Origin: Chara braunii
Lineage: Eukaryota > Streptophyta > Charophyceae > Charales > Characeae
Direction: 5' to 3'
Length of the DNA stretch: 64,000 nucleotides
Assembly (NCBI GenBank): GCA_003427395.1
Contig: BFEA01000025.1
Coordinates: 3,581,998 to 3,645,997 of the forward strand
Shown: positions 23,211 to 35,225 of the stretch, piece after piece
Numbering within the stretch: the first letter of the stretch is position 1
Layout of the letters: the number at the start of each line of letters is the position of its first letter
Notes under the pieces: model-generated
What the model was told of the DNA's origin: nothing
The model's input: the letters and a program-made list of their open reading frames with translations, nothing else
The model's database searches: none
Program-made: the position numbers and the translations under genes

Positions 23211-23259
23211 GATTTCATAGTTCATGCCATGCACGCACCCCGGGCTTGAACTATGAAAT
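23211..23259. repeat. Short inverted repeat
   Basis: ATTTCATAGTTCA near 23211-23223 pairs with TGAACTATGAAAT at 23247-23259 around a loop containing CACCCCGGGC. It could be a small hairpin. Confidence 0.75.
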
Positions 23260-23280
23260 TCATACGACCCACACCTTCCT

Positions 23281-23367
23281 AGAGTTGTGCGCTGATGGGA
23301 ATGCTACGTAATGGGACAGAAATAGAGTCGTCCGCTGATGGGAATGCTACGTAATGGGACAGAAACA
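23281..23367. repeat. 43-bp tandem duplication
   Basis: Two units share GCTGATGGGAATGCTACGTA followed by ATGGGACAGAAA. Confidence 0.93.
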
Positions 23368-23529
23368 TAGTAATTACATATTGTGAAATGCATGGGAGCG
23401 TGACACTGTCAGGGAATCTTAGATTTTGGGAATCAGCGCAAGCTAAGGGAGCTGGGCATGCAGTCTGCGTGGTGCAGCGAAGATTCAGCGACAACATTGT
23501 ACAATATCTACGCTGAATAATTAAAAAAA

Positions 23530-26500
23530 AAAAAAAAAAGGAAGGCGTCGGGGTATAAGTACAGCGATATTGGAAGAGGGGAGCATTTGCGCTCCTCGTG
23601 CGAAGGGGGGAATGGGGGAAGGGTGTTGGCTTTGTGGGGTCGGAGATGCGCGAGAAGCAGCATTTGTATACGACAGTATACGCATTGTGAATGGGTGTGG
23701 AAATATGGGTGTTCTTACGGGGGCCTTCGCATTGAAATACAATCTGTTGGTGGACGTTCCAGCAGAGGATTCGCCTGACGGGTCCGTACTCAAGTCAATT
23801 GGTTGTAAGGTTTATTTTTCCACATTAATCATTGTTGTTGATGTCAGATTACTGTCAGTGAGCGCAACGATATGTATGTGGGTATGTGAATGCACAATCG
23901 GGCGACGTTAATGGCCTTGGCATAGATGGGCATGGCTTACGACATCGGAATTGTGCTTCCGTTGGTTGGATGTTTTGGTGGCAATTGTTCAAATGCAGGT
24001 ACGCTATTGACCACCTTTTTCTATACCCTTAACCTTAACCCATGGTTGTATTGATTTCAGCTTCCTCACATTCTTACCGTGGGTTCTTTATTGGGGTGTG
24101 ATTAACATTCATCGTGTGCGTTGTCGGCAAGAGTCTGATTTTACGATTTGAGAGGGTGCTTCATTTTTTGCAATTCTATGCAAGCCCGATTTTATGCCCC
24201 CAATTTAACAATGGTTTCGCGCCTGTTTACATTCCCTCGAGGGTGGTGCATGTAGAACGTGCAGTTGAGTTTGTGCCTATGCCGTTGTTGCATGTTTCCA
24301 CGGATAGTAAATGTGGCGAGGTCAGCGTATTTAAGACTGCGGCCGGCTGTTTTGTCATCGTCGGTCGACAGTGCACGTTTAGATCCACCTGTGGAGTTCC
24401 CGCCGCAAACCTACGCACTCTTTGATACGTAGAGCAGTTCAAGCATGGTTTGCATCAGCGTTCTTTAGCATTGTTAGTCTCGATTGGATCTTGCGGCACT
24501 TGCTTCACACCTTCCATAGCCGGCATAGCAGTTTGGAAAAACTTGCAAGCGTCTGTGTAAGCTTTCTAAGCCAGCGGTTAGATAGATAGGCGCTGTCCAA
24601 AGCCGAGGTAGTAATTTGGCACGAGTTGCATCATTCCGCTGGTCGTTCACGTGGGAAGAGACGAGTTTACCTCGCCCCTTGAAGTTCCGATCGTAATTGC
24701 TCGTTCACGTGGGCTGAGTACAAGGGCTACCCAGTGGGTGTTCAACTTCGTAAGCAAGGATCGGTTCCTCCTGCAGGTGCGAGATGCACTTCCGTACCAG
24801 CCACGATACTTGGCTAGCGCCATTTAAGTTTGTTCGTGCAAGTCCCAAAGTACGTGCTCTTTGATGAGCATCTCCTGTTCCACCCAGTGCTTGGTAGCGT
24901 CTGTGCTAGCTTTCTAAACGGCGGTTCGCTCGTCCATGAGATTCGAGAATCAGTTGGATAGAGGGCGAGTGCTCGTAGTGAAGAATGAAGTAAGTCCGGG
25001 TCAAGAAACCAATCTTTTTGGGTGTCGTTTGACTAGGTGTCTCGTCGGGCTGGCATATGCTTGTGGGTGTTTCCTTTAGCGCTTCGCTGATATGTCTATC
25101 ATTAGCCATTTGTGGTCGATATCGGGCGTGTCTTCATGTGAAGGGCTTACGGTTTCCTGAATGCACGATCGTGGATGAATAATTTTAATACTTTGAAGAC
25201 GATCACGTCGTCTCGTCTGTGCTTTGGTCTGGGAACGTTCGAAGGCTCCACTCCTGTTGTGATTCGGTCCAAGTAACCGGCGACATATTCAGGTCATGTG
25301 GTTTGAACGTCGAGAACTTGCAACCGTTATTGTGGCTCATATGTTGTGCGAATCCTCTGGTTCATTTTCGTCTTGCCACGGTTAGTGAAATCAAGGCATC
25401 CAAGTCTTCAAATTCTTCACTTGCAGGTATGATCTCAACTCCTTCTTCTTCTATTCCCGTCCTTGACTGGTTTGTTTGTTCTTTCATTGCCTTTATCCCT
25501 GAATGCCATTTTGAAAGGTTCTTCATCCGTTCCTGCTAACCGCTTCAGAGTTTGTGGCCCCTGATTGCCCGGTTTCTACTCTGAACTCCGTGCATTTCTG
25601 CTCGCTAATTGCTACCTCCGTCATTGGTGGTCGATGTGTTGAATTTCGCTTGGTTAAATAGCGTCTATCGTTGCTGTTTCATCGCGTTGTGATGCAAGCT
25701 TCGTTGCTTTATAGTTGTTTTTCCACTCGGAACTTTCATTCGTTTATGCTGAATGGTTAGTCCACTTAAGTTACTTATCGCCGATACTTGGTCAGCCTAC
25801 ACGCCCTACTGCATTCCCGTATACGGGATCGTTCATCGGTGTATGCAAAGCTGCGTTTCTTTTGTCGCTCGATGTTTGCTTCGTGGTCGCTCACCCTTCG
25901 GGTTGCTCGTCGGTTTAGGGTGGAGTCTTCATATATTGCTGCTCGCTGGTTAACCCATAATGATCGGCCATTGGTCGGTTTAGACTGGATGTAGGATCGG
26001 TTTCTTTTGGGTCATTAATGCAGTCGGCTTCCTAATTGACCTTTCGATACTCGGACTTCATGGCATTAGCCTCGGTTCGGTAGTGTGTATGCTTGCTGTT
26101 TTGAGGCGTTGTGATCCATGCTTCATTGCTTTATATTTTACTTTTTCACTACGAACTTCAGTTGCCTTATGCTCAATACTTCGGGGACTTATACTGTCTA
26201 TTGTTTATTGTATGTTTTTTTCAGTAGGACCTGTGTTTGGTATATACATATGAAATTACTGCGCATCAAGCTATAAAGTCTCGATCATAAACTGATGAAG
26301 CATCGAGAGAAAATGCACGATCCACCGAGGGTTAACGTATGCAGCACCAAGCAAGGATTCTTGCTCACTCCTATATGCGCAAATGCTTCATACATCTTGC
26401 ATTTCGGGTTGCTGCTCCATGTGTTTATGATCCCTAGACCTGATAGGTCTACATTAGTTCTTCGTAATTGGCCAATATCTTGTTCGTTAAAAATGCCCAA

Positions 26501-26880
26501 TTTGCAAATGATAATATCATGTGTTCTTCACCGCTTTTTCTTGCATTTGTAAACATGTGATGGTTTTACTCACAGTATGAGGTTGCTTTACGATTACAGT
26601 GTTTATAGTAGGTCGTCTAGAAACCGACAACCTTGCTGCTTCATTGCCTTATGCACGTTTGCCATTTGTCTGCTCATTCTCATTATTTTATGTATGTTGT
26701 TGTTGTTGTTGTTGTTGTTGTTTGGTTCTTTAACAGGCTGTGCTCTATCCTATACCTCGCTGATTACCGCGCAGATTACGTATGCCTCGCTATTATGGTC
26801 ATGATTAAACTTTTTAAGAATTTCTGCACATTCTTCTTGTCTTCACGTTCGTTGGTTTTGATATATCCATCTGCTCATTT
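23530..26880. other. Unassigned AT-rich region
   Basis: No gene recognised over 3.3 kb. There are short frames of about 100 codons without family features (for example 24114-24425). A degenerate segment of about 85 bases (GTTGTGATGCAAGCTTCGTT at 25685, GTTGTGATCCATGCTTCATT at 26108) recurs. A (GTT)n run lies at about 26697-26724. Confidence 0.5.
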
Positions 26881-26886
26881 GACTTC

Positions 26887-27540
26887 ATGCTCTTTGTGAC
26901 TTCCCTTGCTTTATCTACGGCTTCCCAATCACCAGTTCTCAATTTACCAGCGATGCTAGCCCATTCATACGCTTTTGAAGCCATTCATACGCTTTTGAAG
27001 CTCCGCATTGATCAGTTTCCAATCTACGACTTCCCAATCACCAGTTCTCGATTTACCAAAGTGTTGTTTACACAATGCTCTAGGCCACCGGGACAACCTT
27101 TTGACTGTATTTCGAATTTCATTGCTAATTCTGTACAATTCTTTCAACTCTTTTGTTCGGGAGTAACGGTCCATCCAACACTGGACGTTATGACTGCCCT
27201 CTCTATCGACAAGTTCAGCGAGCGCTCCCTTAGCTTGCGGGATGTTCCGTACTCACAATTTGTGCTCCCTGTGTTCCTTAACCCATCCATCAATCGCATC
27301 ATTCGACCAACAATTGTACAACGACAGTCTTCTCGGGTCTTTGATTGCCTAGAACGATGGGACTATCCTCATGTACCATCGCGCCTGCCTGCAATTGTGG
27401 AACATAGCATGGGATTCCCTTTGCGCCCAGGTGCTTGCAGAGAAGACAACAAGTCTGTCATAGTGTGCAAGGACACGGCTTATGAAAAAACGTTTAGCTG
27501 TCGGCTTACATTCTCGTTCGGTCTGAGTGTCATGTATTAG
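26887..27540 (+). CDS. Unrecognised 217-codon ORF (doubtful)
   Basis: An ATG-initiated frame of 217 codons with no motif I recognise. It contains an exact 20-base tandem repeat (CCATTCATACGCTTTTGAAG) and a 35-base direct repeat (CTTCCCAATCACCAGTTCTC onward) whose two copies are read in different frames. That argues against a constrained protein. A long minus-strand frame (26965-27174) overlaps it. It may be chance, or part of an old mobile element. Confidence 0.25.
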   Translation: MLFVTSLALSTASQSPVLNLPAMLAHSYAFEAIHTLLKLRIDQFPIYDFPITSSRFTKVLFTQCSRPPGQPFDCISNFIANSVQFFQLFCSGVTVHPTLDVMTALSIDKFSERSLSLRDVPYSQFVLPVFLNPSINRIIRPTIVQRQSSRVFDCLERWDYPHVPSRLPAIVEHSMGFPLRPGACREDNKSVIVCKDTAYEKTFSCRLTFSFGLSVMY

Positions 27541-28028
27541 TTAATGTAGCCCGCCAATATGGGTACGATAATTGCGCATATCTCCCACAGAAGAACACAG
27601 ACCACATGATATGTCTCCTTATCCTATACACAGCATGTGCCCCTAATCTATCCTACCAATTTATCGCTTTGGTCTCGGATTCTTACGGTCTGCATGTCCA
27701 TTACCCATTAAGAACCTGCTTCATCATCAAGCAATGCTTAGTCATCTCCAAAATGGTCTAATATCATTTTCTCCCGATCTCAGAACATTGCACTTTGCTG
27801 CACGTCTGTTGTGTGTTTCCTCGGTACTCCCTGATATACTGTCCATATTTATTTCTTCCCTTTTGCATGCAACTGACGTTGTTTTGTCGTTGCTTCCTTG
27901 TCTGGCTCGCACTGCACACCCCCTGGGAACTTCATTCAACTTTTGTCCATGACGTATCTAGCTAAATCCAGTGACAATGACATCTGGTCCTTCCGGCAGT
28001 TCGGTTCAAAATCCGTCAGTTCCGGGAT

Positions 28029-28928
28029 GTGAATTATGTTGTTCCATATCCTTACGAACCTAAGCGGCCCTCCGATGACGAGATTTTGCAGGTCTGTGGT
28101 GAACGTTTGGGTGACAACTCAGGCCTCACATGGTCTTTCGATGAAATGCTTCAGTTGCTGTTTTGTAAACAGCAAGAGGTCAATGCTCTCAAAAGTGTAT
28201 TGGACCAACTTCAAGCTGTGCATGAACAGTCCATAGAGAGCATGCTCAAAAAGCTTAATTTGGGTTCAGATCGCTTGCGTCAGTTGGCGGACCGCAGCAA
28301 GGACGAGCTGATTGAATTAGGCGGAAAAGTTTCGCCTGCAAACGTCGGAAGAGCCAAGAGGAAGCTGTTCGACAACCTCGATGGGAACCAAAAGTTCAGG
28401 AATGAATATATGTATGATCATGTGTATGTCCACCGTACTCGAAGTTTACTCGTCATGCAAGATATCTTCATGCAGCTCAAGGCACAAAGTAACACCGCCA
28501 TGCAAGAGAACATGGTCCGCTGGAGAGAAAGGGCGGTCAGTCTTGACCTCCAGGTGAGAAAGTTATTGACTATTTCCGACAGTCGCGGAGACGCGGTGGC
28601 GCTTACACAACCGCTATTCAAAGCGCATATAGAGGACGTTATGCGTGAAATGTCCAAGGCCGATGCAATGAGTGCAATCCGGTGCTTGCAATGGCTCGCA
28701 GAGACATTCCTTAACAGAGCTATCATGGCAGAGGTGCAGGCAGCATTACATTTCTCCCTGACAAGGGCTCAGGAGGAGTTCACCATTGAATCTTTCTACC
28801 GCTTGCTTCTAAACGCTCACTCAGATCGCAAGCGGCTTGCGGATATGGTAGTTGCAGTGCAATCCGTGACCACAGATTTTAAGTTAACATTGCGGATGGC
28901 TGCAGATTTGGTGCACCTGAGATCATAG
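28029..28928 (+). CDS. Uncharacterised alpha-helical ORF B (299 codons)
   Basis: The longest intact frame between the two host genes outside the Helitron. The frame is open from 27981; the first codon counted here is GTG, so the true start may be an upstream splice acceptor (TTCCGGCAG near 28000). The protein looks helical and charged: segments include EMLQLLFCKQQEVNALKSVL, RLRQLADRSKDELIELGGKV and EDVMREMSKADAMSAIRCLQ. No signal peptide, transmembrane segment or known catalytic motif is seen. I do not recognise the family. It is followed within 25 bases by two further frames (28951-29124 and 29108-29482) that look continuous with it. It lies 2.8 kb upstream of a Helitron and could be cargo or accessory coding sequence of it (inference). 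Confidence 0.5.
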   Translation: MNYVVPYPYEPKRPSDDEILQVCGERLGDNSGLTWSFDEMLQLLFCKQQEVNALKSVLDQLQAVHEQSIESMLKKLNLGSDRLRQLADRSKDELIELGGKVSPANVGRAKRKLFDNLDGNQKFRNEYMYDHVYVHRTRSLLVMQDIFMQLKAQSNTAMQENMVRWRERAVSLDLQVRKLLTISDSRGDAVALTQPLFKAHIEDVMREMSKADAMSAIRCLQWLAETFLNRAIMAEVQAALHFSLTRAQEEFTIESFYRLLLNAHSDRKRLADMVVAVQSVTTDFKLTLRMAADLVHLRS

Positions 28929-28950
28929 CTTGCATGCCACGTACTGAGGA

Positions 28951-29124
28951 ATGCATCACAACAAGGGCAAAAAGGACATGCACACACTGATCATTGAGGT
29001 GCTACTGCTGCAAAAGTCACATGCAAAATTGCAGGCGGAGTACACATACTTACATGTGCTCCGTTGTTTTGAACTTCGCACCCAGTGTCCACGAGTGTGG
29101 CTACAAGATGCAGCAACCGTCTGA
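28951..29124 (+). CDS. Small ORF between B and C (57 codons)
   Basis: An ATG-initiated 57-residue frame starting 22 bases after ORF B. It contains LIIEVLLLQKSHAKLQAEYT and FELRTQCPRVWLQDAATV, which read like a helical protein segment. Its stop overlaps ORF C by 17 bases. Together with B and C it steps through three successive frames, suggesting either one gene with two frameshifts or overlapping ORFs. Confidence 0.35.
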   Translation: MHHNKGKKDMHTLIIEVLLLQKSHAKLQAEYTYLHVLRCFELRTQCPRVWLQDAATV

Positions 29125-29482
29125 CAACCAAGCAGCGAAACGGCTGCGGAAGGAGATTCTTTATTTTAGCGTTCCAACTGAGAGCCAGCGAGTGTGCTCT
29201 GCGACATCAATGGAAGCCAAGTTCCACAATAGGAGTGTCCGAAGCGAGTTCCCCGGCTATCGTAGCTCGATTGTGGCCACCGCACATCAACTCAGAGTCC
29301 TTGAATTGGAAAAACAGTCGTACCTAGAGGACATGTACGCAGAGTTTGTTGTCGTCAACCAGATCCAAGGCATGGACCAGTACGAGACGCTTGCACATAT
29401 TCGCGAAGACGATGAGATGCCAGCTCTATTGTCAGTCCTCTATGAGGAGCAAGATGAGCGTTTCAACGACGATTTCATCTGA
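29108..29482 (+). CDS. Uncharacterised ORF C (124 codons)
   Basis: From ATG 29108 the frame encodes 124 residues including AAKRLRKEILYFSVPTE, a Leu/Glu-rich helix LRVLELEKQSYLEDMYAEFV and an acidic C terminus ending FNDDFI. The frame is open upstream to 28994. I do not recognise the family. The acidic tail and the helical character resemble ORF B. Confidence 0.45.
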   Translation: MQQPSDNQAAKRLRKEILYFSVPTESQRVCSATSMEAKFHNRSVRSEFPGYRSSIVATAHQLRVLELEKQSYLEDMYAEFVVVNQIQGMDQYETLAHIREDDEMPALLSVLYEEQDERFNDDFI

Positions 29483-31290
29483 GGACAGTCGTTTTCCACA
29501 GGCAGTGTGCAATGTTTGTTTGAGGTCCGTGCATGTAGTTCAGAGGCGCAATAAGCATCGCGACGTAGCAATTGTAGCTGTATTTGTCATGTCACTCGCT
29601 CTGTGCAGTTCTATTCATGCCTAAGCGCATCTGTATATTATTCTATATTATGGCGGCCTCTGGCTTTGACAACCTTTCTTCCGACTTGCGGTACTACGTG
29701 GATTAACTAGGTCTTTTTCAGATGCGTGTCAATGTTGAGTTCAGGGTACATGGCAACATGCTTGTCCATAATCTCTTCCTTATCCTGTGCGAACCAAGGT
29801 CCTGCCTTTGCATGGCTTACATGCATTGTAGTTACATAAGTCACGTGGCTCACATGTATTGTAGTTACGTAATCAGCTGCTAGTCCTAGACACGTCAGTT
29901 TTGAGGTCATGTTGTTCCATGGCTCACATGTATTGCAGTTACCTAAGTAGTGTTAGGTCTACCTCATGCATATCCGACATTGTACTCACATTAGTGCTAG
30001 GTGTACCTCATGCGGATCCGGGTGACACTCGGTTCATTTTGCATATGTCGCATGTAGGAATCTTTCGAGTTCCGTGCAGCGCTGTGATAGTGTTCGAAAG
30101 AATGATCAAGCCATGCATGACAATCTATTACACGCTCTGTTCTGCAACTTATGTGTTTTTATGCCTACATTTCACACCTCCTCTTTATCCCCGACATTTA
30201 TCTTCACTCGTCTTTTATTGTATGCAAGCCTGCCTGCTTTCGTGTTTGATGTTCTGTTATCGCTAATATTTACTTGATATTTTGATATTCATATGGGTAC
30301 ATATATGCATTTGCCAACCTGCCTTCCATTACGCGACTGACTCTCATTGGCCTCTCTTTCGGGGATGCAGTCCGTATTCTTGAATACTAATTTCGTCACT
30401 TCAGTTTTCAACATCTAAAGTTGTCGTGAGTTGTTAATCACCTATATCTTCAATACGAGGCCCACTTGTTCGGTTGTGGTCACCTCACAACTTGGTCGGT
30501 TCTAACTGTTGTGTATATCATCCCTACTCCTACCCTAAGTTTAGTAAATCCTTAATGTTCTTTTAAATTGCAAGAATTTTATTGTGTGCCGAATACCTTT
30601 CATAGATATCAAAGTATCTGCTCACACCGCTCCGATAAGAGATTACTGGGGTCCACTATAAAAGAACACTCATGCCCGCAACGACCGATTACGAAAACAA
30701 TTGTCAAATTCTGATCTCTTGCGTGTCAACGTTTCAACCTGCCTACGAAATTTTATTTCACCTGCTCACATGATTGTTATTCTTGATGTGGATTACATGT
30801 GAAATGCATCTAATTGTGTTTATCTCCTCTTGCTGTTCTTGCTGATCGTGTGTCCATACTCCCCCTTTCATTAATTAATCTAACGCTACCATTTTTTACT
30901 GCCGCTCACACACAAAACCCACATGTGCCTTCAACCTTTTTCCACCACCTTGGCCGTCGGACATTTATTGCTTCTCTGGAATTTCGTCTTTTACGTTCAC
31001 CCTCCATACACATTGTGCCAAATCATATCGTTTAAGACCGCACTGGCGGGTAAGCTAACACTTTTTCACCTCATCATCCTCGTTGTTTGATGTCCTGCTA
31101 TAACAGACATTGAACCATCAACAGTTCTTAGAGCGCTAAAGACCAATGGATACAACCGATCCAGTGAATCAACACCCACCACCACGGCCTGACCCTTGGA
31201 GGGAGGCTCTAATATTGCACAAATCTTCCACTCACATTTCCCACGCTCCTCATCTCCTTCCCAACCTTCTGAGACCTCGTTGATCTTGCA
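29483..31290. other. Unassigned region with degenerate repeats
   Basis: No gene recognised. A unit like GGCTCACATGTATTGTAGTT is repeated three times around 29815-29945, and GTTAGGTCTACCTCATGC / GCTAGGTGTACCTCATGC twice around 29950-30015. Confidence 0.5.
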
Positions 31291-31729
31291 ATTATGTGCA
31301 CAGTGCGTCAGCTGTTTGCCAGGCACCATGTCGTGGAAACGATCCCGTCCATGTCATCCAGGACGCAACTTCGTTGACACAACGGTACGGTCATAACCTG
31401 GATGTTGTGCCTCATTCGACTAATTCACAACAACACTTCCAGTCGTGCTCTACTTTGTCGTTATTCCCACGCTCGGTTGGATACACTACGTCCAATATTC
31501 CTACCGTTGATCAATCAGTGAACACAACCAACCTTCGCACGCACGCCTCAACATTAGCTTCGGATGCAGAACACCTCCGCCGATTTCAGGTTCTACCAAC
31601 AACTAACCAGCAGCCAAACAACCAATTTCAAAACTTAAGTGTCATCAACACTGTCACGCCTTGGAAGAAAAGGCCGAAACGCAAGCGTTGCGAGATGCCA
31701 GTGAAAAAAACACCGCCACGAAATAATGC

Positions 31730-33919
31730 ATGTCACACACTTCAATCACCCTCCTCGACTATCCTTTTCAACCTCCGATTCGTGTCCCGATGGATCCGAC
31801 GAGTGACATGCACGCGTATGCTCTTCCTGTATGCCCCCAAATCGCAACATACGCCGAAATCACATTGAGCACAAACCCCCACTTCTCCCCTGAGTTCTGG
31901 TTATTACATTACCTTCTCAATGCACAAAATGATGACAAGACTTCGTCATCAAGGACATCGAACCTCCAGAACTACCTTTCATACGTGGAGCCAGTCGTTC
32001 CCTTCGAGCCAATCACCGCTGCTAAAAAATCTACCTTGTTCTCTTCGAGCGATCGTGACGTTGTTCCACACAACACACACCGAGGACACAAAACTGTTCT
32101 TAACGGATCTTCGTGTGATGGCAAAAGTGTTGCACCTACACATAATCTTCTTCACGTTGGAAGTAGGGTTGCGCCGTTCGACTCAATCACAATCCCACAA
32201 AAAGTCACACTCTCGTCTTCCAATTGTGTCTCCATCGTGCCAATGCATGCCGTTTTAGGACTCCATCGTCTTTCTAACCAGACCTCCTCTGATGAGTTTA
32301 GGGTCGCTATGTACAGACCAAGAGCCTCACCACTCAGCACTGTAAGAACCTCCGTAGAAGACCGCGCATTTGCCGCTGTCAGAACGCCCATGGTAGATTG
32401 CCGAACTACAACACATTCTGTTCCACTCAGCATAAGCAAACATCCTTCTTGTGAGCGAACAACATCGACTCCGTCAATATATGTTCGCAATGGTGTGGCA
32501 GCTATGTTAAAACAACCATCACGATACAGATCCTTTATCACACGCACTGTTCGACGAATGCAAATCTCCAACCAAGCACCACACAGACATCACCCTCGAC
32601 AACGAACAAAAACACGCATCAGACGACCTTCGCGTTCTGCAGTATCACAACAACAAAGAAAGGAGTATGACAAAACAAGGAGCCGAGCCAAAACTGTAGC
32701 TAAACGCAATCAAATGTCTGGGAGCATATATAGTTTCCATAAACAACTGCGAGTTTTGCCAATCCATCATCGAAACACTGCACGACACTTCCCCGATGTC
32801 GACGCTCTATACAGATTCTTCGTTGGACGACCTCGGAGCAGTAATAGGTCCTCTACTATGTGTAAGCCAGTGCAAAATGAAAACACTCAATGTTCCTTAC
32901 ATCTATTGGCGTCAGCGGTCTTGCCGGTCCTCATCCATCACTCTCCTTCAGGAGTGCCTTCAGTATGTCCACATTCCTCTCCCCAGCTTCCTTCGCCTTC
33001 AACGGTTGGTGCTCTTTCATCATTACTCCAGCCTTGAGTGCTCCATGAATGTTATTCGAAACAACATTCACAACCTTATTTTTTCGCTCAACAAGTCGCT
33101 TTGCCTTCTCCAGTTGTTCCTTTTCGGGCAGGAGTCCATCCACCTACGATCCATCAGTTTGTTTTAGAGAACGGTCCACGGCCTTCCCATAATAGTGCAC
33201 AAATCCGTTTGCCTTCTCCACCAGTACCACTTGCAGCAGTAGTCCAGGCATGTATATCCTATCAGTCTGATTCACAAGTGCCTCCAGCAGCTTCTCAGTC
33301 GATTTCTGAAGTGCGCCCGCCTTCTTTACCTGTTCCTCTTTCTCCACATCTCGAGATGAACGTCCGACACTCATCTTCTTTGGACGTCGCTGCAGCGCCT
33401 TTTCATCTCGGTCATCAACTGCCTTCGCCTTCTCCAACTCTTCCACTCTCCACTGTCCTGCCTTCCATGCCGTTTGCTGAATACCAATGTGGTATCAACA
33501 TCCATTTGCCAATCTTTCGTGGCACAGGGACAATTCCCACATTCAACCTCGACGTTCGGACACCATGTCGCCATTGTGCTGCACAACTTTGGCCGCACGA
33601 GCATAAATGGAAGAGCATTTGCTGCAGGGAAGGAAAACGAAAATGCGAGCTTTGGCAAATGCCCCCACCTGAATCTGCACCACACTCCATACTTTCCCTA
33701 TGGACAGAGGACTCTGGTGATGGCAGCTTTCTGCGAGCCCAAAGTCGTAAATTCAATAACGCATTGTCCCTCCTATCTTGCCATATGAAGAAAGCTCAAC
33801 AAGGCTTGAGAGGCTATGAGGGACAATTGAAGATACAGGGCCTAGTGTACCATAGGCGTGGAGCGTTGCAGCCGAATGATGGTGAGGCCCCGCAATACCG
33901 CCCAAATGTACATTTATGA
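31730..33919 (+). pseudogene. Helitron protein, N-terminal part
   Basis: One frame runs from 31730 to 33919 with a single TGA at 33035-33037. The first half is basic and low complexity (RSAVSQQQRKEYDKTRSRAK near 32630-32690). Around 33040-33470 Pro/Ser-rich units like QLPSPSPTLPL recur. The end carries the Helitron signature CRHCAAQLWPHEH, then ICCREGKRKC and MPPPES, then FRTNNALS-like and KIQGLVYHRRGAL segments. The frame is lost near 33897, where QMYIYDPAHSDRI continues in another frame. Confidence 0.75.
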
Positions 33920-34085
33920 CCCTGCTCATTCAGACAGAATCGTTGACATTAGGATGAACATGATGCATCTTCCTGATCGAACAAGTGTCCAACAACATGT
34001 TCGCATCAAGAACTTGCTTTCGCGCCTTCATGACCTGTTGCGCCAGTGCAATCCCTATGTCCTGCGCCTCTTGCACACGGGCTGG
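33888..34085 (+). pseudogene. Helitron protein, pre-Rep segment
   Basis: In the frame that is open from 33858, the protein reads QMYIYDPAHSDRIVDIRMN, then LLSRLHDLLRQCNPYVLRL. This matches the usual Helitron run from YIYD to NPYV. It stops matching at about 34086, where integrase sequence takes over without a stop codon. Confidence 0.8.
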
Positions 34086-34410
34086 ATTTGCAGCCACGGC
34101 GTACCGGAAGACATCGTTAGCGACCACGACACTCGATTTATGTCGACAATTTGGACTTTTCTCATGCAGGAGTCCGGCACCGAAATGAAATCGAGTTTGA
34201 CTCGGCATCCACAAACGGACGGGCAAACGGAGCGGGCACATCAAACCGCTCAAGTGATGCTTCGTACGCTCATCCGCCCGGACCAAAAGGATTGGGTTGA
34301 CCGTGGTATGGATTTAATTCAAATGTTTCTGTAACCTAAGACTCCAATAAATTAGGTCACCATCGACCTCCTGACGTATCACGACCTCCCAGATCTACAA
34401 TGAGAAAACA
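34086..34410 (+). pseudogene. Ty3/gypsy integrase fragment inserted in the Helitron
   Basis: Directly after the Helitron segment the same frame reads HGVPEDIVSDHDTRFMSTIW, then LTRHPQTDGQTERAHQTAQV and RPDQKDWVD. This is the integrase catalytic core of Ty3/gypsy (Metaviridae-type) elements, with the D in SDHDTRF and E in QTERAH as catalytic positions. Homology fades after about 34330. Helitron sequence resumes at about 34416 with LVINPHARPLGEDEQRYNKP. No LTR or target duplication was found, so it arrived as a partial insert or by recombination. Confidence 0.85.
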
Positions 34411-34415
34411 TTAAA

Positions 34416-35225
34416 CTGGTCATTAACCCTCATGCTCGTCCACTAGGCGAGGACGAACAGCGCTACAACAAACCTGAAGGGTTGTTAGAACTCTACATAC
34501 TAATTCCCTGAGAAGCTGCTGCCGAGTAAGGTTGAGGTCCGTTATCGACCAGAGCGCAATGAAAGCTTCCCGACTCACAAGTATGCAGATGACAACAGGG
34601 CGCATGACCCGTTGCATTACGTGCTGTTATTTCCCTTCGGAGAGGATGGTTGGGACAATAAGCCTGACACATCTAAAGGCAACCCCACAACAATCACAAC
34701 ACGATAATTCTATGCGTTCCACCTGCACCAAAGAGAGGGTGAGCGCTCCACACTTCTATGCGGAAAACGACTGTTGCAGCAATATTGTTGCATGGCTTTT
34801 TCCAAAATGGAAACCTATCGTCTGAACTACCTTGAGTTCAACCAAGACAAAGTACGCTCAAAACGCTATAAGCAGCTTCGTACAACGGTTGATAACAATG
34901 AACATCACAGTGGTGTTGGAACAAAAATATTCCTACCTTCAACATTCACAGGTGGCCCCCGCTACATATCCGAAAAGTACTATGACGCCATGGCCGTGGT
35001 CCAAAAGTATGGTAAACCGGATCTCTTCATTATGATGACCTGCAATAGCAATTGGCCAGATTTACTCGATGCCCTGTTGCCAGGTCAAGTCCAAAGTGAT
35101 AGGCCAGATCTTTTAGCACGAGTATTCCGAGGCCACCTTGAACAATTCATCCACGAAATAAAAGATAAGCATATTTTTGGTAAAGTGAAGGCTTTGTTTT
35201 ACACAGTCGAGTTCCAGAAACGTGG
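34416..35225 (+). pseudogene. Helitron Rep domain, N-terminal half
   Basis: VINPHARPLGEDEQRYNKP (frame changes near 34505), then DPLHYVLLFPFGEDGWDN, an in-frame TAA at 34705, FYAFHLHQREGE, LLQQYCCMAF, LPSTFTGGPRYISEKYYDAM, KPDLFIMMTCNSNWPDLLDA and FYTVEFQKRGL. These are the hallmarks of the Helitron-like N domain. The next residues should be the HUH motif (PHAHIL type), but the sequence jumps to CRARNAKLSD with a frame change. Confidence 0.88.
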
